A DNA stretch of 41,783 nt from Pseudoalteromonas sp. FUC4 (GCF_008370255.1 NZ_SEUI01000006.1:1-41783), one strand, 5' to 3'. Counted from the stretch's first letter, positions 32,669-41,033 are shown. Notes: generated by a model not told the origin, from the sequence alone. A program made the numbers and translations.

Positions 32669-35608
32669 ATGACATTAACTAACAAAGGTAGCTCGCGATT
32701 ATTTAAAAAATCGTCGTTAACAGTTGCGTTAAGCAGCGCGATACTTGCAAGCTTTTCATTTCAAGGTGTTGCTGCAGAAGATGACGAAATTACTAAAATA
32801 GAACGTGTACAAGTTACAGGTTCTCGTATCAGCAAAGCGAAGCTTTCTCAACCAGCACCTATTGTAACAATTACAGCTGAGGATATTGCAAAAGGTGGCA
32901 CCCCTGATCTTGGTAGTATTTTAGCTGAATTACCGTCGATAGGCGCAACAGATACATTAGTCGGCAATAATGACAGTAATGCAGCAGCAGGCGTAAGCTC
33001 TGCCGATTTAAGACGTTTAGGGGCCGCAAGAACACTTGTTCTGGTAAATGGTAAGCGCCATGTAGCGGGTGCACCTGGTTCATCACAAGTCGATCTAAAT
33101 ACGATACCTTCCGCACTGATAGAAAGAATTGAAATTATCACAGGTGGCGCATCCGCTATTTATGGCTCTGATGCTGTATCGGGTGTTATTAATGTCATTT
33201 TAAAAGATAATTTTGATGGTTTACAATTTAATGCATCAGTTGGTAATTCAACTGAGGGTGTAGGTACTGAAAACCATAGCTTTAGTGTTGTGGCTGGGAC
33301 AGATATTGCAGGCGGTAAAGGTAATATAACATTCTTCGCAGGTCAAGACAGAGTACGCCAGGTTTTAGCCAACGATTTACGCCAGACAAATGCTTATGGC
33401 ACAGTAGATAACCCATTAAATACTGGTGAAAATGATGATATTCCAGATCGTTTAACAGTGCCTAATGTGCTTTCTGAAAGAATAAGTGAAAATGGTGTAA
33501 TTAATCCATTTGGCGATAGTGGAAGTATCTATACTTTTAATAATGGTGGTAGAGCTGAGTTAATGCCAGCACGAGAAGCAAGCGGTAGCTTTGCTTTTGG
33601 TAACTTCCCAGATGGTTGTGAATTTTGTGCTAATACACAAGATTATGAAAATGTATTACCAGAACTTGAAAAGTTAACACTTGGTTCTACATTAAATTAT
33701 AACCTTACAGATAATCATACATTTTATAGTGACTTTAAATTTGTGCGTACTGAGGTTGAGCAACAATTTCAACCATCTTTTGAATTTGGTGGTATTTTCA
33801 TTGATGTTGAAGATAATCCATATTTAGATAGCAACCTTCGCCAGCAGCTACTTAGTGAAGGTACTACTAGCGTTGAAATGTCTAAATTTTTTGGTGAGCT
33901 AGGAAACCGAAGCGCAGATAATAAGCGTGAACTATTTCGTGTTGTGACTGGGCTTAAAGGGATCTTCACTTTAAGTGAGACGGACGTTGATTATGATTTT
34001 TATTATGTTTACGGCCAAACAGATAATCGCCGAAAAACGCTTAATGATTTAATTCCAGATAATTTGGTTGCTGCACTTGATGCTGTGATTGATCCTGCTA
34101 CAGGTGAAGCTGCATGTCGAAGTCAGGTACCTAGCTTACAAGGTGAAGGTTATACTGATCCCGCTAGTGTAAATGGTGACGCTTGTACTCCATACAATGC
34201 ATTTGGCTTTGATCAAGCCTCAGCAGCTGCTAAAGATTATGTATCAGCAGATGTTACTCGTACAGATACAATTACCCAAGAACTTATTGGCGGCAGTATA
34301 ACATTCGATACGGGCGAGTTTTTTGAGCTTCAGGGCGGCGCAATTGGTTTGGCTACCGGTTTTGAATACAGAGAAGAAACTTCAGAGAGTATTACGGATG
34401 AATTTACAAAAGCTGGATTTTTATCAAACGCGGCTACACCTGATGCATACGGTGAGTTTGATGTAACAGAAGCATTTATTGAAATAAATTTACCTCTATT
34501 AACAGATGTAGCATTTGCAAAAGAGTTAACTATTGATGCAGCTTACAGAACAGCTGATTATTCTCATGCAGGTAACGCTGATGCGTGGAAAGTTGGTTTA
34601 TTATATCGCCCTATTGATGATGTTCGTATACGTGGTACTTATGGCCAAGCTGTTCGTGCACCAAATATTACAGAGGCATTTGATCCACAATCTCCAGGCT
34701 TTGCTAATATAACAGACCCTTGTGATGCTGATCGTATTGATAATAATCCAAATCGTGTAGCTAACTGTGCAGCACTAAATATAGGTTCAGGTTTCCAAGC
34801 TAATGATAACGTAAGTGTAGATCTTATTAGTGGCGGTAATCCTAATTTAGAGTCTGAAACGTCAACGTCATTAACAGCAGGAGTTGTTTGGACGCCAAGC
34901 TTTTTTGAAAACTTTTCATTAACAGTTGACTACTATGATATTGAAATTGAAGATGCGATTTCCTTTATCGCAGCGCAAAGCGTGATTGATAACTGTGTCG
35001 ATGCTGCAGGTGGGCCTGATGCAGCTTTCTGTTCGCAAGTTGATCGTGATTCAGCTAGTAATGATATCGCATTAGTTCGCTCTGGATATTTAAATGCAGC
35101 ATCAATAACAACAAGAGGTATTGAGGCTGATTTTGATTACGATATGAACTTAACTGATTACTCATTAGAGGGTGAGCTGAAGTTTAACTTATTCGTAAAT
35201 CATCTTCTTGAGCTTGATGTTTTTGAATTCCAAAATCTTCCTGATACAGTAAATGTTGAAGATGGAGAAGTTGGAGATCCTGAATGGCAGGCTCGTTTTT
35301 CTGCTGTATACAAGTACAACGACTTAACACTTAACTGGACTACCCGATATACAGATCGTTCTGCGCGATTTGATTTATCACCAGACGGCGATATTGAAGA
35401 GGATTTACAGCCTGGTTACGTCGGCTCTATTATAACGCATGACATTTCAGCAAGTTATAACGTACTTGATAATACACGTGTAGATTTCGGTCTTCGTAAT
35501 GTCACAGACAAATTACCGCCTGCATATATTTCTGCTAGTGGTGGTGATGAAGCTATTTACGATGCTGTCGGTCGACGCTTTTTTGCTAATTTAAGTGTGA
35601 ATTTCTAA
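32669..35608 (+). CDS. TonB-dependent outer-membrane receptor
   Basis: 979 aa from ATG at 32669, which has AGGGGG upstream and gives a normal signal peptide (ends near GVAAED). Plug domain: ERVQVTGSRIS (TonB-box region and plug start), DLRRLGAARTLVLVNGKR, IPSALIERIEIITGGASAIYGSDAVSGVINVILK. The C-terminal barrel has RGTYGQAVRAPNITEAFDP.. NLESETSTSLTAGVVW and ends with a Phe (FFANLSVNF), the outer-membrane assembly signal. The length, plug and NPNLE motif place it in the large TonB receptors of marine Alteromonadales; the substrate is not predictable. Two terminators follow. The LytTR regulator is divergent upstream. Confidence 0.93.
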   Translation: MTLTNKGSSRLFKKSSLTVALSSAILASFSFQGVAAEDDEITKIERVQVTGSRISKAKLSQPAPIVTITAEDIAKGGTPDLGSILAELPSIGATDTLVGNNDSNAAAGVSSADLRRLGAARTLVLVNGKRHVAGAPGSSQVDLNTIPSALIERIEIITGGASAIYGSDAVSGVINVILKDNFDGLQFNASVGNSTEGVGTENHSFSVVAGTDIAGGKGNITFFAGQDRVRQVLANDLRQTNAYGTVDNPLNTGENDDIPDRLTVPNVLSERISENGVINPFGDSGSIYTFNNGGRAELMPAREASGSFAFGNFPDGCEFCANTQDYENVLPELEKLTLGSTLNYNLTDNHTFYSDFKFVRTEVEQQFQPSFEFGGIFIDVEDNPYLDSNLRQQLLSEGTTSVEMSKFFGELGNRSADNKRELFRVVTGLKGIFTLSETDVDYDFYYVYGQTDNRRKTLNDLIPDNLVAALDAVIDPATGEAACRSQVPSLQGEGYTDPASVNGDACTPYNAFGFDQASAAAKDYVSADVTRTDTITQELIGGSITFDTGEFFELQGGAIGLATGFEYREETSESITDEFTKAGFLSNAATPDAYGEFDVTEAFIEINLPLLTDVAFAKELTIDAAYRTADYSHAGNADAWKVGLLYRPIDDVRIRGTYGQAVRAPNITEAFDPQSPGFANITDPCDADRIDNNPNRVANCAALNIGSGFQANDNVSVDLISGGNPNLESETSTSLTAGVVWTPSFFENFSLTVDYYDIEIEDAISFIAAQSVIDNCVDAAGGPDAAFCSQVDRDSASNDIALVRSGYLNAASITTRGIEADFDYDMNLTDYSLEGELKFNLFVNHLLELDVFEFQNLPDTVNVEDGEVGDPEWQARFSAVYKYNDLTLNWTTRYTDRSARFDLSPDGDIEEDLQPGYVGSIITHDISASYNVLDNTRVDFGLRNVTDKLPPAYISASGGDEAIYDAVGRRFFANLSVNF

Positions 35609-35669
35609 TTCAAACTATTTTTAGAATAAAGTCATCGATAGTTACAGGCTTTTTTCCCACTTAAACCAA

Positions 35670-35701
35670 AAACAACGCCACTGGTAACAGGGGCGTTGTT
35701 T
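35670..35701 (+). terminator. First terminator after TonB receptor
   Basis: AAACAACGCC (35670-35679) pairs with GGCGTTGTTT (35692-35701); a short T-rich stretch follows. Confidence 0.7.
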
Positions 35702-35768
35702 AGTATTGGGAGGAGGCTAATATAGTAACCGAATCGTTAAGTTATTTAACGATTTATCCCTATTTGTG

Positions 35769-35793
35769 GCCCTCTTCATTGAGGGCTTTTTTT
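35769..35793 (+). terminator. Second terminator after TonB receptor
   Basis: GCCCTC (35769-35774)/GAGGGC (35781-35786) with a 6-nt loop and seven T residues on the plus strand. Also lies at the 3' end of the convergent dps gene. Confidence 0.8.
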
Positions 35794-35800
35794 CTTAATC

Positions 35801-36274
35801 TTAGTCTAAGTAAGCTTTTAACATCCAAACAAGTTTTTCTTGCTCTGAAATGTAATCACCCATTAAAGATGCAGTACCTTCATCGTCTGCATCACCTGCT
35901 TGGCTTAATACTTCGCGTTGCATTTTAATCAGTGTACTGTAACCCGCTAATAGATTTTCTACTGCTGCAGTACCATCACTAATATTTTTAGCTTCTTTAA
36001 TTTTACTTACTTCAAGGTAATCAGAAAATGCATGTAGTGGTGCGCCATCCAACGTTAAAATACGCTCTGCAATTTCATCTACTTTTTCAAGCAGTAGGTT
36101 ATAAATTTCTTCAAACTTAACATGTAGTTCAAAAAAGTTACGGCCTTTAATGTTCCAGTGAAAGCCACGCGCATTCATGTATTGAATCTGGTAGCTACTT
36201 AATAATGTATTGAGTGACTTTATGATGTCTTCGCTTTTTGCACTGTTTAGACCAATTGCGTTTACATGTGACAT
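35801..36274 (-). CDS. dps: Dps-family DNA-binding/ferritin-like protein
   Basis: 157 aa, four-helix bundle. The ferroxidase/iron motif FHWNIKGRNFFELHVKFEEIYNLLLEKVDEIAERI (residues about 38-72) is the Dps signature with the conserved His, Asp and Glu residues. It oxidises and stores iron as a dodecamer and protects DNA. The N-terminal tail is short with few Lys, so DNA binding may be weak. AGGAG lies before the ATG. The gene stands alone, convergent with the TonB receptor. Confidence 0.95.
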   Translation of the reverse strand: MSHVNAIGLNSAKSEDIIKSLNTLLSSYQIQYMNARGFHWNIKGRNFFELHVKFEEIYNLLLEKVDEIAERILTLDGAPLHAFSDYLEVSKIKEAKNISDGTAAVENLLAGYSTLIKMQREVLSQAGDADDEGTASLMGDYISEQEKLVWMLKAYLD

Positions 36275-36607
36275 AACTTGCTCCTGAATAACCGTTTGTT
36301 TGTGAACTTGTGATAAGTATCGCGGATTTTTATTGTTTAGTGAAATCGTTTAAATATATCTAATTAATAGTTTTAGCCTATTAACTGTTTTTGATACCAA
36401 TACACACCTTAACTGTTAATAGAGATGGGTCTGATTAATAAAAATACCACCCCTTAAAAGTAAATAAACCCTAAATAAGTATAAATTATGATCTAAAACA
36501 AACTTTATTCAAGGTGATAATTTAGCTATTTTTTTATTGATTCAGGTCAAAAATCATCCATCCTAACGGCGCATAATAATGTTGTTGAAATAATTAGGAG
36601 AGATAAC
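36275..36607. other. AT-rich intergenic region between divergent genes
   Basis: 333 bp between dps and a small membrane protein gene. It contains one TACCAAT (36396-36402) but no second inverted end or target duplication, so no MITE is called. It is AT-rich, should hold both promoters, and shows no RNA gene. Confidence 0.4.
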
Positions 36608-36817
36608 ATGCATGCAAAAACAGCAAAACAAAATAAAGCAGAGTTAAAAGTGGTCGGTATTGCAGTTATCGCATTTGTACTTGGGTTAGTAGCCCACTTA
36701 GCAGGTGCGAGCTTTGCGAATTCGGATTTTTTTGGCTACATTGCAGCGCCCATTCCGCTTATATTGGGAGTAGTATTTTTAATTAGCTATAAAATAGCAG
36801 CAAATGCAGAGGACTAA
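36608..36817 (+). CDS. Small two-helix membrane protein
   Basis: 69 aa. A charged N terminus (MHAKTAKQNKAELK) precedes two hydrophobic segments (about 15-36 and 43-62) joined by a loop. TAGGAGAG lies eight bases before the ATG, a good ribosome site. Family not recognised. Its last four bases overlap the convergent hydrolase gene. Confidence 0.75.
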   Translation: MHAKTAKQNKAELKVVGIAVIAFVLGLVAHLAGASFANSDFFGYIAAPIPLILGVVFLISYKIAANAED

Positions 36818-37419
36818 TCGCCCTCACTTAGGCATTTTAAAATGTAGTCGAGCACTTGGCGCGAGTAAATCATACTGGTATGGCTTAAGTGAAACACTTT
36901 ATGTTCTGCCATACCTTTAAGTTTGGTTTCATCGAGTAGTACAGTGCCATCTGACTGACTACCCTTAACTATTAAAGGCATAAGCCCAATAGGTAAATCG
37001 CCCGCAATACTGTAAAGTTTAGCTTTAAAAGGCCAGTTACCATTTTTAGTTAATAAAAATTCCACGCTATTTTTTAAAAATGATTCGAATCCTTTTTGCT
37101 TCATTTTTTGCGCAATATGGCTGCCTTTATGTGGAGTACCTAAGGTAATAACTTTAGTTACATATTGGCTAGCAGGGGAGTTCGCTTCTAAATAAGCGCG
37201 AGCGATAAGTCCGCCCATAGAGTGGCATACTAATGCGGCAGGTTCGTTAGAAATACACTCATCAATTTGAGCAAAAATAGTATCTCGATTAGGGTCAAGT
37301 GTATTATAGGTAATGTTTAATACTGTCATCCCCGACTCTTCAAGGCGCGAACAAAGTGGGCGCATAACAAAGCCAGACATATACAAGCCATGTAAAACAA
37401 TAACGTGTTTAACTTTCAT
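36814..37419 (-). CDS. Alpha/beta hydrolase, esterase/lipase-like
   Basis: 201 aa, no signal peptide. Oxyanion strand VIVLHGLYMSGFVMRPL, nucleophile elbow VCHSMGGLIARAYLE (S67), LGTPHKGSH as in PGAP1/lipase-type hydrolases, a late Asp in QSDGTV and a His in HLSHTSMIYS. Likely acts on a lipid or ester; substrate unknown. AAGGGG of the ribosome site lies against the end of the MITE at 37431, so the gene's promoter must be inside or beyond that element. Confidence 0.9.
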   Translation of the reverse strand: MKVKHVIVLHGLYMSGFVMRPLCSRLEESGMTVLNITYNTLDPNRDTIFAQIDECISNEPAALVCHSMGGLIARAYLEANSPASQYVTKVITLGTPHKGSHIAQKMKQKGFESFLKNSVEFLLTKNGNWPFKAKLYSIAGDLPIGLMPLIVKGSQSDGTVLLDETKLKGMAEHKVFHLSHTSMIYSRQVLDYILKCLSEGD

Positions 37420-37430
37420 ACGCCCCTTAA

Positions 37431-37591
37431 TACCAATTTTATTAAAAACATGATCATTTTAGCGTATTAAATAACCCGCTACCTGCATTGAAAATTATTT
37501 ATATAGAACAACTATATGTCGTAATTTTCGCCTTGTTATCGACTTATTTCCTTGTCGCTATAATAGATAACTAATTTAATGCAAATTGGTA
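37431..37591. mobile_element. TACCAAT-type MITE, 161 bp, TAA target duplication
   Basis: Terminal inverted repeats TACCAATTT (37431-37439) and AAATTGGTA (37583-37591), continued inwards by ATTAAA/TTTAAT after a short gap. TAA flanks both sides (37428-37430, 37592-37594). No coding capacity. Shares ends and target duplication with the element at 23779-24251, so at least two copies of one family lie in this window. Confidence 0.85.
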
Positions 37592-37604
37592 TAACCTATC
37601 TTAG

Positions 37605-38141
37605 TTACATCAATTGCTGTGGTTTTATTTCGATATTTGTTGTATCGGTATTTACCCATACTTCACCATCTTGAATGGTAATAGTGAGCTTAATATTACG
37701 ATCTACCAAAGCGGCTAATAATTGTGTGGCTGCGTAATCAAGGCTAAAAATACTTAAGTTTTTAAATTCATACAATTTAGGCTGATGCTTTTGCCACCAA
37801 ATTGCCTGATTATTTTCACCATATGTATATAACACGACTTTTTTAGATTTATTGCAGGCTTTTTTAAGGCGTTTTTCATCTGGTAAGCCAAGCTCAACCC
37901 ATAACTCTATTTCTTCGCTATAACTTACATGCCAAAGCTCAGGCTCATCATCAGCACTTAACCCCTTAGTAAATTCTAAACCATCGCAACTATTTAGTGC
38001 AAAAGCGAGTAAGCGAATCATCAACCGCTGATCGGTTTCTGATGGGTGTTGAGCCAAGGTTAAACTAAAATCTTGATAAACGTGGCGGTCCATATCGCTA
38101 AGCGATAACTGCACTTTCATAATGGTGGATTTAAGAGCCAT
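37605..38141 (-). CDS. yaeQ: YaeQ-family protein
   Basis: 178 aa from ATG at 38141 (MALKSTIMKVQLSLSDMDR), the usual YaeQ start; the longer frame to 38195 is not supported. Family hallmarks: SLTLAQHPSETDQRLMIRLLAFAL, LSADDEPELW, ELWVELGLPDEKRLKKACNKSKKVVLYTYG and IWWQKHQPKL. YaeQ has a PD-(D/E)XK nuclease-like fold without known activity. Start 18 residues downstream of the first possible Met. The last intact core gene before the accessory insertion. Confidence 0.92.
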   Translation of the reverse strand: MALKSTIMKVQLSLSDMDRHVYQDFSLTLAQHPSETDQRLMIRLLAFALNSCDGLEFTKGLSADDEPELWHVSYSEEIELWVELGLPDEKRLKKACNKSKKVVLYTYGENNQAIWWQKHQPKLYEFKNLSIFSLDYAATQLLAALVDRNIKLTITIQDGEVWVNTDTTNIEIKPQQLM

Positions 38142-38498
38142 AACAACTAATCTGAAAAAATTTGCGTCAGTATAGCGCAATAATACCCAAACCACCTTAA
38201 GATACAGAGCCCATCGTTTTATATGGGTTTAAAAAGCATTACCTAACAACAATAGCCTTTCTTTTGAGTAGTAATAATTTTGTGAGTAAATACTCATGAA
38301 ACGCCAGGGGGATGGTTTAAAAGCGATTTATGCTACGTTATTAATTTTAGCAATAGAACCACTATCACTGGCAATCAATGCCTGGCCTAACTCTCTTTTA
38401 ATTTTAACTGGAACTCGTATCTTTAGGTGGCTTGGATATAGATCTGCCATTAAAATTACCCCAAAGGTTATGAGTTAATACCCAGCCTGAGCAATTCC
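38142..38498. other. Intergenic region at the edge of the accessory insertion
   Basis: 357 bp. Contains GAGTAAATACTC (38284-38295), a short palindrome. A 60-codon plus-strand frame (38296-38478) and a 40-codon minus-strand frame (38328-38450; LKIRVPVKIKRELGQAL has a ribbon-helix-helix look and a GGGG about nine bases upstream) occur here. Neither has enough support to be called a gene. No tRNA or attachment-site repeat was seen. Confidence 0.35.
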
Positions 38499-38670
38499 AT
38501 GCGTTTAATCAAATTAGAAGAAGTTATTCAAAAAAACATCATTTGGCCGCTCAACAACTTATGAGTTTATGACTAAAGGCACATTCCCAAAACAAGTATC
38601 GTTAGGCGCTAAATCGGTAGCCTGGCTTGAATCTGAAGTTGATGATTGGATTGAAGAAAGGAATATTTAG
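38499..38670 (+). pseudogene. AlpA-family phage-type regulator, frameshifted in an A7 tract
   Basis: Frame one (38499 on) reads MRLIKLEEVIQK and then stops after 22 codons. From the A7 tract at 38530-38536 the frame one base on continues KTSFGRSTTYEFMTKGTFPK and QVSLGAKSVAWLESEVDDWI, ending at TAG 38668-38670. Together this is a complete AlpA-type helix-turn-helix regulator of about 57 aa (the typical SRSTIY.. FPKQVSLG.. VAWVESEVDEWI pattern). One extra A explains the shift. AlpA proteins activate integrase/excision genes of phage-like islands; no integrase is visible. Transcriptional slippage on A7 could restore it, or it could be dead. Confidence 0.75.
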
Positions 38671-38708
38671 TGATAGCTACATTTATAAAATAATGTTAGA
38701 AAAATATA

Positions 38709-38735
38709 ATTGGCCAATATAAACATTGGCCAAAA
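38709..38735 (-). terminator. Hairpin after the methyltransferase operon
   Basis: TTGGCCAAT (38710-38718) pairs with ATTGGCCAA (38725-38733) around a 6-nt loop, with A/T-rich flanks. It lies seven bases past the cytosine methyltransferase stop on the minus strand. Confidence 0.6.
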
Positions 38736-38741
38736 TTGGAT

Positions 38742-39794
38742 TTAACTCAATTGTTTTTTTAGTTGTTTTGCAATTGCTAAACTTAAGAGTGGTGGTACCG
38801 CATTACCTACTTGAAGCATTTGTGTAGATTTATTACCTACGAACTTAAAATTATCAGGAAATGATTGTAGGCGTGCCGCTTCTCTAACAGTTAGGCATCT
38901 ATTCTGGGTAGGTAGAGTAAACATTCCGGACGATGGCGTATCAAATCTAGTAGTAATTGTCCGAGCCTGACCAGTTTTAGACAGCCGACACCAAGTGCCA
39001 CTAAAAGTAGATTTAGTTAAGTGTTCAATAGGTAAATCATTTCGACCGCCATTTTCAGGTATTAGGCTTAGTCTCTTTAGGACTAATGGAGAGTGCTTTG
39101 TTGAAATATGATTATATATTACCTCTGAATTTTTCCGCATTGCATTTTGGTATTCAGATTGAGGTAGAGATGTATAAGGCATTTCTTGTTTTCCTTCGCC
39201 CGAATTTAATGGCGGTAGATCAGATATAGCATTTTCAACTGTAACTTTATGTTCATTCCTTTTAGGCCAATCGAAATCAATATTTGAATTTGCAATACCT
39301 ACAATAAAAGCTCGCTTTCTTGTCTGGGGGACTCCATATTCAGCTGCATCTAAAACTTTATGAGATACCCTATAGCCCAGTGAGCTCAGTTTACTTTCTA
39401 TATCTTTTAAGAAATACCCATTTTCAGCAGTTATGATTCCAGGGACATTTTCAATTAGTATAGCTTTTGGTTTAAGGAACTCAACTGCTTCAATATATTT
39501 TAAAAACATAAAGTTTCGGTCATCATTCAGGCCTAGTCTTTTCCCTTTTTGAGAAAACCCTTGGCACGGTGGTCCACCGATTAATATATAGTTATTGCCG
39601 TTTAAAGGCGCTAATAGCTCTGATAAATTTATATCATTAATATCTTCATTTATTAATTTTGTATATGGAAAGTTCTCCGCAAAGCCTGCAGCAATATTAG
39701 AACTATACTCAACAGCAATATCGCTTTCAAAACCAGCTAAATGGAAACCCAAACTTAGACCGCCCACTCCACTAAATAAATCTACAATCTTCAT
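38742..39794 (-). CDS. C5-cytosine DNA methyltransferase
   Basis: 350 aa with all main motifs in order: I DLFSGVGGLSLGFHLAGFE (residues 5-23), IV GGPPCQGFSQKG with catalytic C77, VI ENVPGI, VIII QTRKRAFIVG, IX-like LTVREAARLQSFP, X QVGNAVPPLL. The target recognition region lies between VIII and IX (about 175-280). It methylates C5 of cytosine in a specific sequence that cannot be read from the protein. Its start overlaps the N6 methyltransferase stop by four bases. No endonuclease gene is adjacent. Confidence 0.97.
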   Translation of the reverse strand: MKIVDLFSGVGGLSLGFHLAGFESDIAVEYSSNIAAGFAENFPYTKLINEDINDINLSELLAPLNGNNYILIGGPPCQGFSQKGKRLGLNDDRNFMFLKYIEAVEFLKPKAILIENVPGIITAENGYFLKDIESKLSSLGYRVSHKVLDAAEYGVPQTRKRAFIVGIANSNIDFDWPKRNEHKVTVENAISDLPPLNSGEGKQEMPYTSLPQSEYQNAMRKNSEVIYNHISTKHSPLVLKRLSLIPENGGRNDLPIEHLTKSTFSGTWCRLSKTGQARTITTRFDTPSSGMFTLPTQNRCLTVREAARLQSFPDNFKFVGNKSTQMLQVGNAVPPLLSLAIAKQLKKQLS

Positions 39795-40528
39795 TCTGCC
39801 ACATAGCCTCGTAGTCGATTCATGGAAATTTCTATATAGTCAGGATCCATATCAAAACCAATATATTTCCGCCCAGACATTTTTGCAGCCAGCAAAGAGG
39901 TACCACTACCTGAAAATGGGTCTAAAATAAGATCGCCTTTATTGGAGAGTAGCTCCACAAAGTGAGCCATCAACTTAATAGGTTTTTGAGTCGGGTGTTT
40001 TCCAAACCTTTTTTCAGATAACGGCGTTAAACCTGTTTCAATAAAGTCATGGATAGCTTTTCCTCCATTATTATAGGTGCCACTAGGTTTCCCTTTTGTG
40101 AAATATAACCATGATTCTGTTGAGTTAATAAAGCTAAGATTCATGTTCCTTGGCATTGGATTTTTTTTATGCCACGTACCAGTTGTCTTGTAATAGAAGC
40201 CAGCTTCTTCAAAAATATTTTTAATACTTTCGACTTTTATTACGGCCATAAATACTATAACGGCTCCACCTTTTTTAACTTTGGTAAAAAGATTTTTTGC
40301 CAATAACCCCATTTGCTCTTTCCATAAATCATCATCGATATTATCCCAATCACAAATAGAGAAATGATTTTCTCTAAGTCTATGAATGCCCGAACCGCGA
40401 GACTTCATATGCCCACCAATGTTATATGGGGGATCAGTTAATACTAAGTCTACAGAGTCTTCACTCATAAGCTGAAGACCTTTTAAACAGTCAATTTGAA
40501 TCAAGCTATTTTCATTAATTTCATTCAT
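39791..40528 (-). CDS. N6-adenine-type DNA methyltransferase (beta class, DPPY)
   Basis: 245 aa. Catalytic motif IV is LTDPPYNIGG (DPPY, residues 32-35), the N6-adenine form; motif I LILDPFSGSGTSLLAA comes near residue 205, giving the beta-class order (IV first, I last). HPTQKP precedes motif I, as in M.HinfI/CcrM-like enzymes. The target is unknown. It starts inside the RHH gene's last eight bases and ends inside the start of the cytosine methyltransferase gene, so all three are one operon with coupled translation. Confidence 0.95.
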   Translation of the reverse strand: MNEINENSLIQIDCLKGLQLMSEDSVDLVLTDPPYNIGGHMKSRGSGIHRLRENHFSICDWDNIDDDLWKEQMGLLAKNLFTKVKKGGAVIVFMAVIKVESIKNIFEEAGFYYKTTGTWHKKNPMPRNMNLSFINSTESWLYFTKGKPSGTYNNGGKAIHDFIETGLTPLSEKRFGKHPTQKPIKLMAHFVELLSNKGDLILDPFSGSGTSLLAAKMSGRKYIGFDMDPDYIEISMNRLRGYVAE

Positions 40529-40718
40529 TATTATTACCTACTTGATTACCATGTATTATCTTCTCTTTCACTGCCGATCTAATAAATCCTTGCTCAGCTA
40601 GCCAGCATGTAACTATTACTCTAATAATTTCGGATTCTGAATTGCCTAATTCACCTTTTAGTTGATGAATTAATTTAATTTGCTCATCTGAGAATGAGAC
40701 TTGAATTTTTTTACTCAT
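40521..40718 (-). CDS. Ribbon-helix-helix (CopG/Arc-like) small regulator, first gene of methyltransferase operon
   Basis: 65 aa: MSKKIQVSFSDEQIKLIHQL then KGELGNSESEIIRVIVTCWL. The N-terminal strand (KIQVSFSDEQ) plus two helices with the GNSESEIIRVIV turn is a ribbon-helix-helix pattern. The C-terminal tail is polar. It lies directly before the two methyltransferase genes (overlap of eight bases) and directly after the four 11-bp repeats, so it probably represses the operon by binding them. RHH proteins bind tandem sites cooperatively. No classical controller (HTH C protein) is present. Confidence 0.85.
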   Translation of the reverse strand: MSKKIQVSFSDEQIKLIHQLKGELGNSESEIIRVIVTCWLAEQGFIRSAVKEKIIHGNQVGNNNE

Positions 40719-40738
40719 TAGTTTATGTCAACCTTGGG

Positions 40739-40798
40739 ATTATAATCCTCAAAAGGAATTTATTTGGAATCCATATGGAATCTATAGGGAATCTTTTT
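40739..40798 (-). promoter_or_regulatory. Four tandem 11-bp repeats and -10 element upstream of RHH-methyltransferase operon
   Basis: Four in-phase units start with GGAAT: GGAATTTATTT (40755-40765), GGAATCCATAT (40766-40776), GGAATCTATAG (40777-40787) and GGAATCTTTTT (40788-40798). Downstream towards the operon lies ATTATA (40739-40744), that is TATAAT on the minus strand, 21 bp from the RHH start codon. The array therefore covers the -35 zone and sequence upstream of it. Repeat spacing close to one helical turn fits side-by-side dimers of a ribbon-helix-helix protein. Confidence 0.8.
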
Positions 40799-40995
40799 AA
40801 TGGTATATTGGGAAGGTGGCATAATCAAGATAAATATACAACAACAATGCTTGTATTAATATTGAACAGATAGAGTCAACGAGTTTAAAAAACAATTTGC
40901 TTGATATGTATGATAAATAAACTGTTTTAAATTTTATAAGGGAGGGTTTAGTTAGAGTGTGTAAGAAATAAAGCCTTATATAGATTCAAAAAGTA
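40799..40995. other. AT-rich region between methyltransferase operon and deaD terminator
   Basis: About 200 bp, AT-rich, between the repeat array and the deaD terminator. No gene, RNA or recognisable attachment site was seen. The right edge of the accessory insertion must lie somewhere here. Confidence 0.3.
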
Positions 40996-41023
40996 GGCAC
41001 TCAGCTAATATTAGCTGAGTGCC
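40991..41023 (-). terminator. Rho-independent terminator of deaD
   Basis: A perfect 13-bp stem GGCACTCAGCTAA/TTAGCTGAGTGCC (40996-41023) with a 2-nt loop; the minus-strand continuation is TACTTTTTG. Lies 10 nt past the deaD stop. Confidence 0.9.
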
Positions 41024-41033
41024 TTACCAAATG

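Noticed and set aside
36275..36607. Possible third TACCAAT MITE upstream of the small membrane protein
   Set aside because: Only one end (36396) is present; no inverted partner and no TAA duplication was found.
38296..38478. 60-codon plus-strand frame beside the AlpA remnant
   Set aside because: No ribosome site, no recognisable motif, and a competing minus-strand frame covers the same bases.
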